Source: Cymodocea nodosa
Taxonomy: Eukaryota; Streptophyta; Magnoliopsida; Alismatales; Cymodoceaceae
Length of the DNA: 64,000 bases
Assembly (NCBI GenBank): GCA_036874045.1
Contig: CM072343.1
Coordinates: 13,226,001-13,290,000 of the forward strand
Direction of reading: 5' to 3'
The position numbers and the translations under genes were made by a program. Numbering within the stretch: the first letter of the stretch is position 1; the number at the start of each line of letters is the position of its first letter. Shown here one piece after another: positions 1 to 11,351 of this stretch. The notes below the pieces were generated by a model. That model made no database searches. It was not told the origin of the DNA and saw only the letters and a list, made by a program, of their open reading frames with translations.

Positions 1-361
1 AAGTTCAATTAAATGAATCATTGAGTCACAACAAACCAAAAATGAAGAAAGAAATAGCCTTCGAAATTAATTCAGATTCTAATATATCTTCTGATTTTGA
101 CGAGGATTTGATTTTGCTGACTAGGAAATTCAAGAAAGTATGGAAAGCTAGGAAACATTAAAGGAATAGAAATGACAAACCTCAACATCAAAATCACTAA
201 ATGACAAGAATTCTTCATCCAGATAGTATGTATGTTACAACTGTAAGAAACCTAAAAATCTTTCTCCAAATTGTCCTATAAGGAAAAATGAAAAGCAAAG
301 TAAGACAAATTAGAAGAAGACGGCTCAGAAAACTCAGAAAAAGTTTTACAAGAAAAAGGCT
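1..361 (+). pseudogene. gag of A1, nucleocapsid region, degraded
   Basis: This is late gag, matching intact-looking sequence at 32003-32350 of element A2. Gag forms the retrotransposon particle and its zinc knuckle binds the genomic RNA. The CX2CX4HX4C knuckle lies at about 233-274, but its histidine codon reads as asparagine (aat) here, so zinc binding is probably lost. In-frame stops are visible near 159, at 224-226 (aag to tag compared with A2) and near 309. The beginning of the gene is outside the window. Frame and similarity to A2 make the identity firm. Confidence 0.85.
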
Positions 362-1642
362 TTGAAGGCCACTTGGGATGACACGCCTGAAGAGTTTGAA
401 TCTGAGGAATCATCATCAAAATCTTCACATTTAAAAGGAGAACAAGAGTTAGAAGACATTGCTCATGTGTGCTTCATGGCAAATGAGTTTGAGGTAATAC
501 CTGATCTTGAAAGTCATTCAGATTTTAACTTTGATGAATTATTATGTGCTTATCGTGCATTATTACAAAAACTTAAAGTTTGTAAACTGGAAAATAAGAA
601 TATTAGAAACTCTTTATCCATTGTGGAAGAAGAAAATAGTTTCCTGTCTACTACTTTAGAAAAGTTTAAATGTGATAATGAAAATCATGCTAGAGATTTG
701 CATAAATTTAGATTTAATGAATGTGTCTTGCATGAACAAATACAGAATACAAATGCTGAAAAATTAAAGATAGAATCTGAAAATGAAATGTTGAGAAACA
801 ATATAAATGAACTTGAATTAGAGATAGATAAATTAAAACTGAGAGAACTAGATTTAAATTCTACCATTGAGAAATTGAATTTAAGTCAAATTAAGTTAGA
901 CAAACTAACTAGTACCCCTTCGGTGTCATATAAATTTGGCTTAGGATTTGATTATCCTGAATATCCTGAATCTCAAGCCAATAAAGGATTTGTTAGTTGC
1001 AGTTCAAGTAAATCTAAGACTAAAATTCCTTTTATCATGAAACAAGGTAATAAATATGTAGAAGTAGGTACTTCAGGGGATGAATCATGTAGTAATAATA
1101 AAAATCAATGTGATTTGTCAAATTGTACTTCTAACATGACTATTAATGTTTCTAAAAATATTGTTTCTTGTTTTGAAAATTCAGTTTCTAATGTACCTAA
1201 AATTTCAAACAATTATAGTAAACTGAAAATTCAGAAACTCAAGCATGTAATTCAAAACACTAGTGTTAGACCAATTACTCATTCTGCATGTGATAAATTT
1301 GAAAATTCTTATGTAGAAAAAGATTTTGTATGTACAGAAAATGTTAATACTAGTACAAAATCTTGGTATGAACTCACTGAAATGTATGAGCATGACCAAA
1401 ATAAATTAACATCTGATAAAAATCGGTTTGGTCTTGGTTATACTACATCTGAAAACAAAAAGAATGATTATAAGAGCAATAATGCTATAAGTAAGTATGA
1501 TGTTAAAAATAAGTCTATAGTACTTACAACTAATATGAATGTAAATGATAATGTTAAACTATTTTTAAACAAAAAGAAGAAATACGCGTTTAATGAACTT
1601 GGTTCTCAACAAAATTGGGTACCAAGAAAAAGTTTTTCTTAA
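362..1642 (+). pseudogene. gag C-terminal coiled-coil extension of A1
   Basis: An open stretch of 426 codons follows the zinc knuckle in the same frame; it begins mid-gene (the first codon is ttg, not a real start). The part after the knuckle starts with ATWDD, is rich in Glu and Ser, then has a long heptad-like region (residues about 70-180) with repeated Leu, Glu and Lys, which suggests a coiled coil for particle assembly. The last third is rich in Asn and Ser. It closes with WVPRKSFS and taa at 1640-1642, the stop found at the same place in A2 and A5. Long gag extensions of this sort are known in SIRE elements. Confidence 0.8.
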
Positions 1643-1645
1643 TTT

Positions 1646-3175
1646 GTTTTGCAGGAGAAAACAACATCAAAATGGATCTTGGATAGTGGAGCATCAAGTC
1701 ACATGACTGGACAGAAAAGTCTACTACAAAATTTTACAAATACCATGAAAGGGAGTGTAACATTTGGAAACAAAAGCAAAGATAAAATCATAGGTATGAG
1801 CAATGTTCAAATAACTCTGACTTGTGTTATTTCGAATGTACTATACGTAGAAAACTTAGGATTTAATTTGCTGAGTGTTATAAAACTAATTGAAAATGGA
1901 TATTATGTAGTGTTTGAAGATAATGTATGCAAAATTATTGATAAAAATATAGATGAAATTAAGTTTATTACTAAAAGAAAAGGTTCTGTATGTATTTTAT
2001 CTTTACCTTCTAGTGCAGTTGATTTAAATTCATGTTTGCTAGCTGAAACTAGTGATGCATATCTGTGGCATAGAAGGATTGTGCATATAAATATGAAATA
2101 GTTACATAAACTATCTAGAAAATATTTAGTGAGAGGTTTACCAAAGATTAAATACTCAAAGGACTTTATGTGTGATGCATGTGAGTTAGGTAAACTTCAT
2201 AAAAACTCTTTTAAATCCAAAATTGATTTTTCAAGCAAGAGAGTCTTAGAACTTATACATATGGATCTATTTGGACCAACAAGAATCATGAGTCTTGGCG
2301 GTAAACGATATGTATTTGTTTAGTAGATGACTTATCTAGATACACTTGGGTATATTTTCTAGCATCTAAGACAAAAGTTTTTGAAAAGTTTAAAATGTTT
2401 TGCAATTTTGTTCAAAATGAACAAAGTGTCTCTATTCAAAAACTCAAGAGTGATCATGGTACTGAATTTGATAATGATCAAATGGGTAATTATTGTAATA
2501 TGCATGGCTTGATCACAGATTTTCTTTTCCAAGAGCACCGTGTCAAAATGGTGTTGTTGAGAGAAAGAATAGATCACTTTAAGAGATGGCCAGAACTATA
2601 TTAAATGAACATAAGTTACCTCAAAATCTTTGGGCTGAAGTAGTGAATACAACTTGTTATGTTATTAACAGATGTCATTTAAGACCTCGTGTTAATAAAA
2701 CTCCTTTTGAAATTATGTTTAATAGGGTTCCAAGAATTTCCTATATGAAACTATTTGGCTGCAAGTGTTTTATTCTTAATACTAAGCATAGAAGAGATAA
2801 ATTTCTAGCCAAAGCAGATGAAGGAATTTTTGTAGGTTACTCTACTAGAAGTAAAGCTTATAGAGTATATAACAAAACTTTTAGAACTATTGAAGAAACC
2901 CTCCATGTAAGCTTCAATGAAAATTCTTTTAGAGAATCTCAATCTAAAGCTGATAATGATGATATGATCAATTTCCCAAAAGAGTTAGAGATCAATAGAG
3001 AGATTGAAGATTTATCTGAGAAAATCAAAAATATGAACTTAAATGATGAAACTAATGATGAAAGTGATGGACCTTCAAATGTTGATGAGAATATTGAGGA
3101 AAATCAGAGAAATTTGCGTTATTCTTCATCACATCCCATTACTCAAGTCATTGGTAATATTAATGAGGGAGTTAA
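1646..3175 (+). pseudogene. pol of A1: protease and integrase, broken
   Basis: Reading resumes in the gag frame straight after the gag stop. The retropepsin motif LDSGASSH lies near 1679-1702 and keeps its catalytic Asp. The pre-integrase zinc region (HRR...H, then CDAC) lies at about 2066-2190, and the integrase core starts with HMDLFGP near 2258. Breaks: stop tag at 2099-2101, a one-base loss near 2320, another near 2502, and further slips to 2586, after which 2586-3175 is open again. Integrase would insert the cDNA, but no continuous frame is left. The gene ends where the B2 LTR begins at 3176. Confidence 0.85.
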
Positions 3176-4938
3176 TGTTAGGACCCTAGTATTTTGATAA
3201 TGCAAAAACCTATGTGAGGAAACCAAATTGTATTTCATAGATATGATAGCTCAACAAAAGATCAAAAAGCAGACGAACAGATGGAGAAGGTTTTAGAAGA
3301 TGCTACTATAGAGCTACAAGAAAATCGGACAGTTATAGGTCTAAGTATCCGAAGAGCAAGTTTAAAGCAGCACCAATACTATCAGACAGTTAGAAGAATA
3401 ACTATCCGAAATTATAAAGCCTTCGGAGAGTTATGAAAGGCAGTTGGTTAAATGATCGGAGAGTTAAGGAGTTAACTATCTGAAAGCAAAAGGAAAATTG
3501 GAAAGTTAGAAAGGCTAACTATCCAAAACTTAAGTCATTCAATTAACCACGTGCAGAAATTCAGAACAGAAGCTTAAAGGATTTTTCAGAGAGTTAGGAA
3601 GATAACTATCCAACTTTTTCGGTGAGTTACAGGTATAACTTTCCGAAACTTAAGTTATCCTATTACGCACGTGTAGGATAGTTAAAAGCTTAAAAGGAAA
3701 AATCCAAGAGTTAGATAACTATCCGAAATTTCAAGAGAATTTCAGTGAGTTATAATTTAACTATCCGAAACTTAAGTCATTGAATTTCCCACATGTAGAA
3801 ATCCAAACAGAAGCTTAAAAGGAAAATCAGAAAGTTACTAGATATAACTATCCGAAATCTTGAAGCGTTTCGGTGAGTTACAGGTATAACCATCCAAAAC
3901 TTAAGTTAGTCTTTTATGCACGTGCTGAATTGAAGCAATCGAAAACTTAACGGAGGGTTACTGTAGCTAACTATTCGATAGTTAAGTAACAGTTCGGTAA
4001 GTTACAGCTACAAGTATTCGATTGAATGACAGCTCGCGTTGTATGATCTGGAATCCTACATGGTAGAAAGACTTAAGTGATCTTTCGGTGAGTTGCAAAC
4101 ATTCTTCAGAGAGTTACACAGCTAACTATCAGAAAGGTTAAGAAAATCGGAATGATATCTTGAAATATCTTTCTAAACAATAACTTACCGTATTTGGGAT
4201 TGAAGTCAAATCAAGCATATATACAGAATAAATCTGTTGAGGAGAAAATATGACCATTGGATATTCAAGCATATATACAGTCATATCATTCAGTATTCAA
4301 AAAGAGCTTACAAGTGAGATTACAGATACAATTACATACAGAGATACAGTATACATTGTAGATCAATTACTGATATAGAAGAAAGCTCAAATTCAGTTCA
4401 ACAAAGAATCGATTGAAAGCTGGATTTACAAGAAGATTCTTAAAGCTCTCGACGTGTTGAAAGTCTGATCCAAGAAGGATCATTTGGTTCGTGGCTTCAA
4501 CTTGAAAGCTACATTCAGTTCTTGGTTTGAGTTTTGACCTGAAAACTCAAGAGGTTGGTTTTCTGGAGTTTATACTTGAAAACTTCTAAGTGTTGGTTTT
4601 CTGGAGTTTATACCTGAAAAATTTTGAGTGTTGGTTTCTGGAGTTTATACTTGAAAACTTCTGTGTGATTGGTTCTTGCTTCGACCTAAAAGTAAGTGTG
4701 TAAGTGTTGAGACACTTAGTGAAGCCTAAGTGACCCTTGGGGGTGGACTAGCCGAGTTGGTGAACCACTTAAAATTCTCTTGTGTTTCTTACATTTATTT
4801 CTACTGTGCATGATATTTTTATCTGATTATTACTTGTGCAAACTAATTAATCAAATTAGTTCGTAAAGTGAAAAATAGGCTTAAATTCACACTGTTCTCC
4901 ATTCACCCCCCCTTTGGTGAAGCCATTTGTTCCTAACA
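3176..4938 (+). repeat. 5' LTR of B2
   Basis: The LTR starts tgttaggaccct and ends tcctaaca, followed directly by the PBS. It matches the B3 (46545-48387) and B4 (54278-56084) LTRs. The first 1 kb is built of repeated blocks holding cacgtg, acttaag and inverted pairs of the type ttcggNNagtta / taactatccgaa. A TATA-like tatatac lies near 4218 and again near 4269. Before the end there is a row of hairpins (about 4466-4690) and a C-rich stretch typical of SIRE-type LTR ends. Confidence 0.92.
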
Positions 4939-4940
4939 AT

Positions 4941-4952
4941 TGGTATCAGAGT
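4941..4952 (+). promoter_or_regulatory. Primer-binding site of B2
   Basis: tggtatcagagt sits two bases after the LTR end. It is complementary to the 3' end of initiator tRNA-Met with one mismatch at the last base, and would prime minus-strand DNA synthesis. Confidence 0.88.
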
Positions 4953-4987
4953 AGGTTTATCTCTTTTTATAGATTTAACCATCTGAG

Positions 4988-5943
4988 TGTTAGGGCAAGT
5001 ATTATAGGTGTAGAGTATGACACAAGTAGTCTAGGTTCAATCGAAAGCTTGTTAACAGTATGTATCCGATAGTTATATATTTTCGGTAGGTTACAGACCT
5101 AAGTATCTGGAAATAAAAAGTTCAGTCAAAGGCTTTGAGTTAACTATCCGAAAGTCAGAAGATTTCGGAGAGTTAAGTTGTAACTATCCAAAATGACTTA
5201 AAGGATACTTAAGTAGATCTTCGGATAGTTAAGAAGCCAAGTATTCGGAAAGCAGTGACTTAAGTGGATCTTCGGATAGATAGGTAGTAACTATCTGAAG
5301 CTCATGAGTTTTTCAAAGGGTTATTGGCAGAACCTTTCGAATTGCCTAAAAAGACACTTAAGTGAGTTTTCGGATAGTTAAGGTATAACTATCCGAAAGA
5401 CATGTACTTTTCGGTGAGTTATTAGCATAACCTTTCGAAAGGATAGAGAGAGAAAAGTAAGTGACTTTTTAGACAATTAAGTCAGTTATTGTTCGAAACA
5501 CAGAATCTCTCAGACAGTTAACCTGGTACTATACTGCCTGTTCAGAAAGAATATTCTCTTCAGATAGTTAAGTCTGTAACTATCCGAAATGTTGTAGATT
5601 TCGGAGAGTTAAGAAGATAAGGCTTCGAAATTAATAGCCTCTTCTCCGAAGCATTGTTTCTCTACTATAATGGCTTGTATGTAATTAAAGGTTTATAAAC
5701 CCTAAGTTGGGTATTATATAAACCTTTATGTTGTTGTAAAACGTTGTGGTTGATTGTGCCGAAGCTTATAAGGAACCCTCAACTCTCTATGGACGTAGGC
5801 TGTTGCTGAACCATGTAAATCCTGTTTCTTCTCTGTATTATTTATTTTCTTACTCTTCACTCCTAGCATCGGTGAGTTTATAGCTGAGTGTTTTAGTATC
5901 GTGTCATAGAAGGTTAACTAAACGATCTAATAAGATATTAACA
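4988..5943 (+). mobile_element. Solo LTR of family D with 5-bp target duplication
   Basis: A 956-bp block starts tgttagggc, ends attaaca and is flanked by perfect direct repeats ctgag (4983-4987 and 5944-5948). B4 has the uninterrupted leader at the same place (56113-56139), so this is an insertion into the B2 leader. There are no internal genes, hence a solo LTR left by LTR-LTR recombination. It carries a TATA-like tattatataaac near 5709, and several taactatccgaaa motifs, one of them in a perfect 13-bp inverted repeat (5368-5380 / 5386-5398). The family is not identified, but the motifs tie it to B. Confidence 0.88.
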
Positions 5944-5951
5944 CTGAGATC

Positions 5952-7226
5952 ATGGCATCTTTTCACAGAGAGGGTCAGAACATCCATCATCCTCCCCTGT
6001 TTGATGGTATTAATTATAATTATAGGAAAAACAGGATGGAATGTTTCCTCAGAAGCTCAGATGTGAGTTTATGGAAAATGGCTGTTCTAGGAACACCTAT
6101 TCCACCTAGTCATGAGGATGACTAGACTGAGGAGGATGAGAGAATCATCCAAATGGATGCTCAAGGGTTGAATATTATTTACCGTGACTTATTTGCTGAA
6201 TAATATAATAAAGTTTCAGCTTGTAAATCTACTCACGAGGCTTGGAACACTCTTCAAATAACCTTTGAAGGAACCAGCCAAGTGAAAGACACTAAAATAA
6301 GTATTTTACTTAGAAAGCTTGAATTATTTAAAATGCTTGATGATGAAACTATCACTGATATGTTTTCAAGATTCACTGAGATTATTAATGCTTTAAGAGG
6401 TTTGGAAAGGAATTTTCTATCCGTGAACAGGTACAAAAAATCCTCAGAAGCTTAACTGTGAAATGAAAGCAAAAGTCCACATCGATATAAGATTCCAAAG
6501 ACCTCAACAAATACTCAGTAGAGGATCTAATGGGCAACTTGCTGGCCCATGAAGTTCAAATGAAGGAATGGAAAGTTGAGGAAGGTAGTGGTAAAAAGAA
6601 AACTGAAACAAAGAAAGAACTAGCCTTTCCATTAACACAGGAACTTCAAAGCTCAGATGATGATGAAGTTGTGCTACTAGTTAGAAAATTTAGAAAATGG
6701 ATGAAGAAAAAGAATCATGCTAGCACATCAAAAAGCAATGCACCAATATGCTTTAAATGTAAGAAGTAGGGACATATACAACCTGATTGTCCACTACAAC
6801 AAGAAGAAGAAAAAGAAATGAAGAAGAAGAAGAGGAGCTACAAAAAGAAAATGGCATTGAAGGCTACTTGGGATGATAGTAGTTCTTCTAGTAGCTCATC
6901 TAGTTCAGATGAAGAGGTACTAGTAAACGTGTGCTATACAGCACAAGAGGTATGTTCCACTTCATCTCAAAGTGATTTTGATGTAGACAATGATAATCTA
7001 GATGTAAATATTCTTTTGTCTACTGTTGACAGCTTATATGTTAAATGTAAAAAGTATAAAAAGGAAATTAAGCATTTAACTGCATGCTTAGAAGAAGCAC
7101 ATACTAAACTTGAAAATTTGCATGCTGAAGATACAAAATGCAATAATGATAAATTGATAAATGAAAATGAAAATTTGAAATCAGAAATCACTGATCTGAA
7201 AAATTCTATGCATAAATTTACCAATG
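5952..7226 (+). pseudogene. gag of B2, truncated
   Basis: The start atg at 5952 aligns with gag starts of B3 and B4. The N-terminal gag has the usual PPLFDG motif followed by a W-containing helix region. The zinc knuckle begins CFKCKK near 6750 and is cut by a stop (tag, about 6767-6769) where B3 has a sense codon before GHIQ. There is a stop near 6123 (gac tag), another near 6200, and a one-base loss near 6410. After the knuckle comes ATWDD, a serine run (about 6876-6910), and a coiled coil to 7220. The coiled coil then fuses to A1 reverse transcriptase. Confidence 0.85.
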
Positions 7227-7501
7227 GATTAGTTGCACAAGGGTATACACAGGAAGAAGGATTAGATTATGATGAAACATTTGCTCCTGTGGTTAGGTTA
7301 GAAAGTATTAGAATATTATTGGCCTATGCTTGTTATATGGATTTTAAATTATATCAAATGGATGTAAAGAGTGCATTTCTAAATGGTTTAATTAATGAAG
7401 AAGTTTATGTAAAACAACCACCTGGATTTGAACCTTTAGACGAAAATACATTCTACAACATTAGATTAAATTTAGGTATTTGTAGGCTATGTGATGTGTA
7501 A
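7227..7501 (+). pseudogene. A1 RT fragment joined to the end of RNase H
   Basis: From LVAQGYTQEEG onward this is the start of Copia RT, including MDVKSAFLNG (near 7360-7390) and the PPGFE motif. The YVDD catalytic box is absent. At about 7431 the frame passes without a break into the last 22 residues of RNase H (ENTF..IRLNLGICRLCDV) and stops at 7499-7501. With the B2 gag coil upstream (from 6818) it makes one open 227-codon chimera of three unrelated parts. It cannot act as a polymerase; expression as a fusion is untested. Confidence 0.88.
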
Positions 7502-9088
7502 AATGCTTAAACTCCACATAAAAAGATAAATATTATTGATGATGTTGTTCACCTCATAGATATTATATACTTATTATAAATATCTAAAGTAATATCTAAA
7601 CTGCTGCTTAAGATACTATGTATTTATTGTAAAATCATAGTAGTATCTTATTGATTTTAAGTAGTTTATCAATTTTAATGGTTTTTACGATTTTAAGTGG
7701 AAGTGTAAATGAAAAACATTAAATACTTCTGACATTCTGAAATTTTGATTAAATGTTTTCTTTGAATCAAGGAAAACGCATATGATCATGCATAAATTTG
7801 ACTTAATTAATTAAACTTGTAGAATAAGTTATATGTAACTCATCTTCAACTGTTAATGAAATGTATAAGCTTATTGAAACTGATTCATATTCTCAGTACA
7901 ATCATAGAAGTAAAAATTGTATGAGATTTGTGTTTTATTGCATCTGTATTAATGGAATACATATATACTGTGCTTAAAATGAAAAGTGCTTACAAAGTAA
8001 AAATCTTTGAGAGTTTATTGATCAATTTGATCACGAGCCTTTTGTACTTGAGCAGATAGGTATGTAAGGATTGTTGTCTTGAAAAAGGATTCTTTAAATC
8101 TGGCAACCTAAGCTCCTGATCAGATCTGGGATTGTTGACTGAAAGCTCATTACACGGGTACATTAGAAAGCTCTTGTATGATTCAAGCTTTTCAAACTAA
8201 CTTTTAAAGAAAATTATCAATATTTATTGTTTTGAAAAGAAAAAGTTGTTTCATTAATTACAGATATCTTTGAATCGCATATAGTTTATACCAATATGAC
8301 TACTGATTTATTGAATCAACATTAGTACTTTTGAAAACGTTTATTTGAGATACATTCTTTTATTCTCCTTGAATTAATCGAGTTGAGTTCAAAGTTGTGT
8401 TTTGATTCATATACAGTAGGAATTGATTTTGGAAATCATTTTTGATGATGTCAGGATAACGAAAGTCTCTGAAAATAAAATTTAAAAGTATAGTTATACT
8501 TAACATCTATTGTCACTACAAGTATATTTTGTATTTTTATTGAATATATTTGAAGTATATTTGTAGGGGGAGCATTAACAATGTCAAAAACAGATTAATA
8601 TAATTTAAAATACAAATCTTAGTTAATCTGAATTAATGTCCTCTTAAAATCTTGATGAAATAATTTAAAAAGACAAATAAACTATTCTAGATTCAAAAGA
8701 CAAAATGTTCAAATAGTTTACAATGTTCTCAAGATAATGTTAGGTTTAGCATGTATGTTGTTTTTGGAAGGTTTTAGTTGGAAGCATCCGAAACTTGTTT
8801 AAGTGTACTAACTAGACGTTATATTAGATAAGGTAACGTGTAAAACTGCCACTAGACAGCGTTTTACTCGTTAGGTTAGTTAACTCAACGAGTTATACTT
8901 GAATATTTCGGGTACCTTGATTGAATAAAATTTATTCAATATTTATTTAATTTCTAAACTCGACTTATCTTCACGTTGAGTTATACGCCTAAAAACCCTA
9001 TTTAAACACTTATTACACGGGGACTTAGGTTATTTGTAAACTTTGTTAAGAAAATCTTTCCTGCTTGTTGTTGTTACAACCTGCGACG
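7502..9088 (+). other. Spacer between pol and third ORF of A1
   Basis: No ORF of note is present. The same spacer follows pol in A4 (17751-19337), A3 (37723-39312) and A5 (63515 to the window end), so it is a real part of family A. It holds a purine tract taggggga near 8564, a region rich in tat/att, and close to its end the promoter-like module described separately. Confidence 0.8.
8805..9088 (+). promoter_or_regulatory. Putative internal promoter before the third ORF of A1
   Basis: The 280 bp before the third ORF hold LTR-like motifs: an inverted repeat actcgtt...aacgagt (about 8867-8895), cacgttgagtta (near 8972), and a TATA-like tatttaaa at 8999-9006, 83 bp before the atg at 9089. The arrangement recurs in A3 (tatttaaa 39226-39233) and A4 (19248-19255) with 80-83 bp from the TATA-like box to the start codon. 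It may drive a separate mRNA; there is no expression evidence. Confidence 0.45.
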
Positions 9089-11351
9089 ATGGTCTCCAAG
9101 TTCTACAAAGGTCGTGGTAGAGGAAAAGGCAAAAGCAGAAGAGATGCAAAAGTAAAAGAAATAGAGAATGATGAAGTTCCACGTACTTGGTTCAAGAAAA
9201 TATTTCGAGTGGACAAAAGGTTAGAAGAACTTTATAGAGATTACTTCTTTTCTCAGGATATATTAGATGAAGTTAGACAAGAAGTTCAACATACTGATGC
9301 AAGTATTAAATACATGGGTATTCGAAGTAAATATGATAGAGAATACAGAATGAAAAGTGCTGAGATTGCATTTTTGGAACAGTATGCAAAATATTTGGAA
9401 AAAGGTGTAGGTTCATCAAATAGAACTCCTCAAACTCCTATAAACGGTAGAAGACTACATGCATTTGAGGAAGAGCATGAATCAGCTGTCCCTACTCCTT
9501 TATATTCAAAACAAGTAGAATCAGATATTGCTGTAGACAAAACAAAAGTTGATAGTCTTCGAAAGGCCGTTGCAATAGAAAGTGCCTTGGAAGAATTAAA
9601 GCAGAAAACTTTTATGGAGCAATTTGAAAAGAAAACTGCAATACTTGAAAAGGAGAAACAAAAATGTTATAGAAGAAGGAAAGTTAGAAAAATTATGTCT
9701 AAGGAAACAAAGTCTATTGAAAAAGGAAAATCAGATGAAAATTTATTTTCAAAGGACAATGTATGTCTAGACATTGTACCTTTTTGCACATCTGATAAAC
9801 TCATCAGTTCCGAACACACTGAAACTGATGAAGATAATGAGACTTTATTTTCCCTTGCTAGAAAGCTTGAGAAGAAATCCAAGTCAAATATAAGCTCAAG
9901 TTTTTCTATTAGTACAAGTCCTGATGATGCAGAAATTGACAAATTAGAGCATCAGGCACCTGACATTGAACAAGTTATTGCAGATATAATTGACAATGTT
10001 GAGGCAGTAACTAGTTCAAAGGCTGAATTGTCTGGAGTAGCAGATATTGAAATTGTTAAGACTCCAGAAGAGCTAAAAGTTAACCAGCCTTCTACGGAAT
10101 CTATAGAAGCAGAGTTTGAGAATTCACAACATGAATCAATAGAAATATCTGTTGAACAAAATGAACAATTACAGATAGATACACCGGTTGTAGAATTTGT
10201 AGAAAAATTGTACTCTGAACATTCTATAGAGACTGAACAGATGAATGTTGAGCATATTGACAATGCTCCTAACACTATTGAAGCTGAAGAATCAAGCTTA
10301 CTTGAGCAGCTTCAAGATAATATTTTGGAAGAGGAACAACATGACATTCATTTTGAAGAAGAGGTTCCTGAAGATGAATTAAACTTTGAATCATGGCTTC
10401 AGGTATCACCTTCTTTGTGTACAATATTAAACATTCAAGGTAATACAATTCATTTTAGATCTGAAGAAGCATTGCAGAAATACAATAATCTGATTACATA
10501 TCAGATTTTGCATGCTCGTCCAATAGAATTCAGAAATTTGATGGACATAAGAGATCTATTTGAGTTTCAAGGCCTCATTAAATTCTTGCCAGTAGGAACG
10601 AAATGGAAGCAATACATAGAGCTTATTGCAGCTTTTTATAGCAATTTGGACAAGAATGGAAATTTTCTTAAAACTCAAATAAATGAACAAGAGTTTATAT
10701 TGTCTCCTGAATTAATTTTTGAAGTTTTAGGATTAAAGAATGAAGGTGTTGTTGTTACCAACAGATTTGACATGATAAGACAACTGAAATGGAACATTCA
10801 GTCTTTATCAAAAATTCCAGATGTATATTCTGAAATGAGATTAATGGAAAATCTAAATGCAGAGGCAAGGTTTATTGCATATTGCATGCAAATTTATTTC
10901 AGAGAGTTGGACACAATATGGAAGTCAGCAGAAGTTGTTTATATGCAACTTATAGCTTGTTGAATAGAATTCAAATCAATTGGTTTGATGTTTTCACTTC
11001 TCAACAACATATGAGTTCAAAGTTATTTTATGGTGATGCTGTATGTAGACTCATTGCAAGCCAATTGAATTTATCCGACTGGCCCTCTGAAACTAAAGGC
11101 ATGAGAGCATTTAGTGTCAAAGATTTGCAAAAATTCCAGGCCATGCATAAACCTCAACGACAACAACAACAACAACCTGATATAGACCATATACAACAAC
11201 AACAACAACAAAGTTATTTAGTTCAAGCAGAATAGCAAACCCAGCTACCTCTTGACTTAGATGCAGTGCTTAACGACATCAGAAATGATATTAGGCATCT
11301 AGGAGATAAAATATGTAATGCTATAAGTGATATACTTAGGAGGGGTCGCTA
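9089..11351 (+). pseudogene. Third ORF of A1 (env-position protein, PF20167-like domain)
   Basis: The true start is most likely atg 9089 (MVSKFYKGRGRGKG), not the upstream ttg. Residues 1-25 are very basic (RGRGKGKSRR), fitting nucleic-acid binding or nuclear import. Residues about 35-120 look helical. About 230-440 is acidic, with many Glu, Ser and Thr. From about 460 a globular part (FRSEEALQKY, DLFEFQGLIKF, FYSNL) resembles the 'putative plant transposon protein' domain PF20167. Then come a Gln run and a helical tail ending at 11351. Compared with A3, a 4-bp loss near 10879 shifts the frame and tag at 11233-11235 stops it. I see no signal peptide or membrane span, so 'envelope' describes only its position. 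Function unknown. Confidence 0.8.

Larger units (their letters stand above)
3176..7226 (+). mobile_element. Copia element B2, 3' truncated, nested in A1
   Basis: A 5' LTR, PBS, and gag up to its coiled-coil region are present. Protease through 3' LTR are missing. The 5' boundary follows gttaa (3171-3175) inside A1 integrase. At 7226 the sequence switches without a gap into A1 reverse transcriptase, so one deletion took the rest of B2 and about 240 bp of its host. The 3' copy of the target duplication went with it. Confidence 0.88.

Noticed and set aside
3340-4150. CRISPR-like array in the regularly spaced repeats of the B LTR
   Set aside because: Repeats are degenerate, palindromic in mixed orientation and inside an LTR of a plant retrotransposon.
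9667-10275. Minus-strand ORFs opposite the third ORF (also 40178-40501)
   Set aside because: Antisense shadows of an acidic, Ser-rich coding region with biased codon use.
9089-11351. Calling the third ORF a retroviral envelope gene
   Set aside because: No signal peptide, cleavage site or membrane span visible in three copies.
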